Positions 62,039 through 64,000 of a stretch of 64,000 nucleotides of DNA are shown piece by piece. The position numbers and the translations under genes were made by a program. Position 1 is the first letter of the stretch, and every line of letters begins with the position of its first letter. The notes beneath the pieces were generated by a model, which was not told the origin of the DNA, did not search any database, and saw nothing but the letters and a program-made list of their open reading frames with translations. Source of the stretch: Colletes latitarsis (taxonomy: Eukaryota; Arthropoda; Insecta; Hymenoptera; Colletidae); NCBI RefSeq assembly GCF_051014445.1, contig NW_027488367.1:28505501-28569500 (forward strand), given 5' to 3'.

Positions 62039-64000
62039 CACGCTGAAACAGACGATTAAACCAGGTTTCGATCAATATTTTTGAGGATAACGCATGTTAG
62101 GTCTAGGTTAGGCCTGGGATTTTCACTCATCAGACTCATACTTTCGCATTCTTCACATACTTGTTGAACAGATCCTGGGTTTTTTCTGGTTTGGATCACG
62201 AAGCAGTGTGGTACCGCACTGAAACAGTCCATTAAACCTGGTTTCGCTCAATATTTTAGAGGATAACGCATGTAAGGTCTAGGTTAGGTCTGGGATTTGC
62301 TCTCATCAGGCTCATTCTTTCGCATATTTCTCATACTTGATGGCTAGATCCTGGGTTTTTTCTGGTTTGGATCACGTAGTAATGTGGTACCACACTGAAA
62401 CAGTCGATTAAACCTGGTTTCGATCAATATTTTAGAGGATAACGCATGTTAAGTCTGGGATTGGTCTGGGATTTGACCTCATCAGACTCATACTTTCGCA
62501 CACTTCACATACTCGTTGAACAGATCCTGGGTTATTTTGTGGTTTGGATCACATAGTAATGTGGTACCACACTGAAACAGTCGATTAAACCAGGTTTCGA
62601 TCAATATTTTAGAGGATAACGCATGTTAGGTCTAGGTTAGGCCTGGGATTTTCACTCATCAGACTCATACTTTCGCATTCTTCACATACTTGTTGAACGG
62701 ATCCTGGGTTTTTTCTGGTTTGGATCACGTAGTAATGTGGGACCACACCGAAACATTCAATGCAACCTGGTCTGGATAAATATTTTAGAGGGTAATGCAT
62801 CTTAGGTCTGGGTTAGGTCTAAGATTTGCCCTCATCAGGCTCACAGTTTAGCGTTTTTCACATACTTGTTGAACAGATCCTGGGTTTTTTCTGGTTTGGA
62901 TCACGAAGCAGTGTGGTACCACACTGAAACAGTCCATTAAACCTGGTTTCGCTCAATATTTTAGAGGATAACGCATGTAAGGTCTAGGTTAGGTCTGGGA
63001 TTTGCTCTCATCAGGCTCATTCTTTCGCATATTTCTCGTACTTGATGGCTAGATCCTGGGCTTTTTCTGGATTGCATCACGTAGTAATGTAGTACCACGC
63101 TGAAACAGTCAATTAAACCTGGACTGGATAAATATTTTAGAGGATAACGCATCTTAGGTCTGGGTTAGGCCTGGGATTTGCCCTCATCAGGCTCATACTT
63201 TCGCATATTTCTCATACTTCAAGGCTAGACCCTGGGCTGTTTCTGGATTGTATCACGTAGTAATGTGGTACCACGCTGAAACAGTCAATTAAACCTGGTT
63301 TCGATCAATATTTTAGAGGATAACGCAAGTTACGTCTGGGATAGGTCTAGGATTTGCCCTCATCAGGCCCTTACTTTCGCATATTTCTCTTACTTCATGG
63401 CTAGATCCTGGGCTATTTCTGGATTGGATCACGTAGTAAAGTGGTACCACACTGAAACATTCAATGAAACCTGGACTGGATAAATATTTTAGAGGATAAC
63501 GCATCTTAGGTCTGGGTTAGGTCTAAGATTTGCCCTCATCAGGCTCACAGTTTAGCGTTTTTCACATACTTGTTGAACGGATCCTGGGTTTTTTCTGGTT
63601 TGGATCACGTAGTAATGTGGGACCACACTGAAACATTCAATGAAACCTGGTCTGGATAAATATTTTAGAGGCTAACGCATCTTAGGTCTGGGTTAGGCCT
63701 GGGATTTGCCCTCATCAGGCTCATACTTTCGCATGTTTCTCATACTTCATGGCTAGATCATGGGCTGTTTCTGGATTGTATCACGTAGTAATGTGGTACC
63801 ACGCTGAAACAGTCAATTAAACCTGGTTTCGATCAATATTTTAGAGGATAACGCATGTTAGGTCTAGGTTAGGTCTGGGATTTGCTCTCATCAGGCTCAT
63901 TCTTTCGCATATTTCTCATACTGGATGGCTAGATCCTGGGCTTTTCCTGGATTGCATCACGTAGTAATGTAGTACCACACTGAAACAGTCAATGAAACCT
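62039..64000 (+). repeat. Less regular right end of the array
   Basis: The first half continues the 9-monomer pattern. From about 62,960 the order breaks up: monomers with 'cctggactgg' and 'caatgaaacc', 'ggcccttactttcgc', 'tctcttacttc' and 'gagggtaatgc' or 'gaggctaacgc' appear once or twice each, and block II-like 'tgatggctagatcc' and 'ttcatggctagatcc' forms return. No strict HOR longer than a few monomers is visible in the last kilobase. It may be the start of a different block or an older, less homogenised part; the window ends inside it. Confidence 0.7.

Larger units (their letters stand above)
1..64000 (+). repeat. 176-bp tandem satellite array (whole window)
   Basis: A monomer of about 176 bp repeats head to tail from the first base to the last. 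Seen directly: the string GTGGTACCAC (or a one-base variant) recurs every 175-177 bp with CACTGAAACAG after it, then GATCAATATTTTAGAGGATA, GCATGTTAGG, CTCATCAG, CATACTTGTTGAAC, GATCCTGGG and TTTGGATCAC in fixed order. I saw no inverted monomers and no non-satellite insertion. Long-range offsets are multiples of this unit: 6,864 is 39 x 176 and 7,040 is 40 x 176. Length indels are mostly 1 bp (for example 'ggttattttctgg' adds a base). The family is unrecognised. Known from other eukaryotes: units near nucleosome size in long homogenised arrays are typical of centromeric or pericentromeric satellites; placing this one at a centromere is inference. Variants differ mainly in the CTCAT-to-GATCC part and at the KpnI site. 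Confidence 0.97.
36212..64000 (+). repeat. Satellite block III (variant set III)
   Basis: Diagnostic forms are 'gcaagttaggtctggg' with 'ttgacctcatcag' and 'cgcacacttcacatactcc', 'cacaacctccttgaac', 'cacgaagcagtgtgg', 'ttagccctgggaatttc', 'gcaactaaggtctagg', and 'acgctgaaacagacg'. Roughly 158 monomers, cut by the window on the right. The KpnI dyad is kept in most monomers, often in its longest 18-bp form. The block is the most regular of the three: a 41-monomer HOR with 10-, 5- and 2-monomer repeats inside it, then a 9-monomer HOR. I see nothing non-satellite in it. Confidence 0.86.

Noticed and set aside
15598..63504. Dozens of similar minus-strand open frames of 63-92 codons (MRYPLKYLSRPG... 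type) that look like a conserved peptide family
   Set aside because: They are the translation of the satellite itself. The ATG lies in the 'gcatgttagg'/'aacgcat' region and, because 176 is 2 more than a multiple of 3, the next monomer is read in a shifted frame and meets the TAA of 'cctctaaaat' 63 codons later. Where 'tttagagg' is 'tttgagg', that stop is lost and the frame runs on to 71 codons. Sequence similarity comes from monomer homogenisation; there is no promoter, intron or coding-type substitution pattern to see, and most of the roughly 360 monomers do not keep the frame.
1..64000. CRISPR array
   Set aside because: Repeated units are regular, but there are no unique spacers between short identical repeats: the full 176 bp is repeated.
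1..64000. CENP-B box
   Set aside because: The nearest word is 'ctttcgcatatttctcat'. It has TTCG but not the A and CGGG at the required positions of NTTCGNNNNANNCGGGN, and no monomer I read does better.
1..64000. Interstitial telomere array
   Set aside because: TTAGG words occur only as two or three decayed units per monomer at 11-bp spacing, not as a pure tandem run.
1..64000. Known satellites (human alpha 171 bp, Arabidopsis CEN180)
   Set aside because: Length is close, but the landmark words of those families as I know them do not occur. A database search would be needed to exclude less familiar families.

Overview
The whole 64 kb window is one uninterrupted head-to-tail satellite DNA array. 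The monomer is about 176 bp, so there are roughly 360 copies, and every one I followed lies in the same orientation. I find no credible protein-coding gene, RNA gene, transposon, CRISPR array, or stretch of unique DNA. A long, homogenised, mutating array of nucleosome-scale monomers with nested higher-order repeats (HORs) indicates a eukaryotic chromosome, most likely centromeric, pericentromeric or subtelomeric heterochromatin in a long-read assembly. I do not recognise the family. It is not human alpha satellite or Arabidopsis CEN180, and the sequence alone does not fix the taxon.

Monomer anatomy (+ strand, starting at the KpnI site): a dyad around GGTACC (TGTGGTACCACA, extended to 18 bp in some variants); a second dyad AAACC(T/A)GGTTT about 26 bp downstream; an AT-rich core GATCAATATTTTAGAGGATA; a G-rich element made of two 11-bp near-copies of GTTAGGTCTAG; a CTCAT-rich part with CTCATACTT repeated at 19 bp; a GATCCTGGG element (BamHI where it reads GGATCC); a T-run; and TGGATCACGTAGTAA leading into the next dyad.

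Three blocks can be told apart by their diagnostic monomer variants. Block I (1 to about 14,446) uses 'gaacagatcc', 'cctgtgctttcacagg' and 'tccctggc' variants and holds two long copies and one truncated copy of a roughly 7 kb HOR (offsets 6,676 to 7,040 between the first two, 5,454 to 5,101 to the third). Block II (about 14,447 to 36,211) uses 'gaacggatcc', 'tgatggctagatcc' and 'gaataattcatg' variants with an HOR of 6,863-6,864 bp (39 monomers), later partial copies and a 5-monomer deletion. Block III (about 36,212 to 64,000) uses 'ttgacctcatcag', 'cgcacacttcac' and 'cgaagcagtg' variants with an HOR of about 7,218 bp (41 monomers), inside which lie 10-monomer, 5-monomer and 2-monomer repeats; a 9-monomer HOR fills 57.6-62.0 kb. 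The last 2 kb is more mixed.

There is no gene network to describe. What is informative is the record of array evolution: in-register chimeric monomers at block boundaries, whole-monomer insertions and deletions, one 11-bp subunit deletion, and a 4-bp deletion that tags three copies of one segment. Recurrent short open frames (60-92 codons) are explained by monomer length and sequence and are not annotated as genes.
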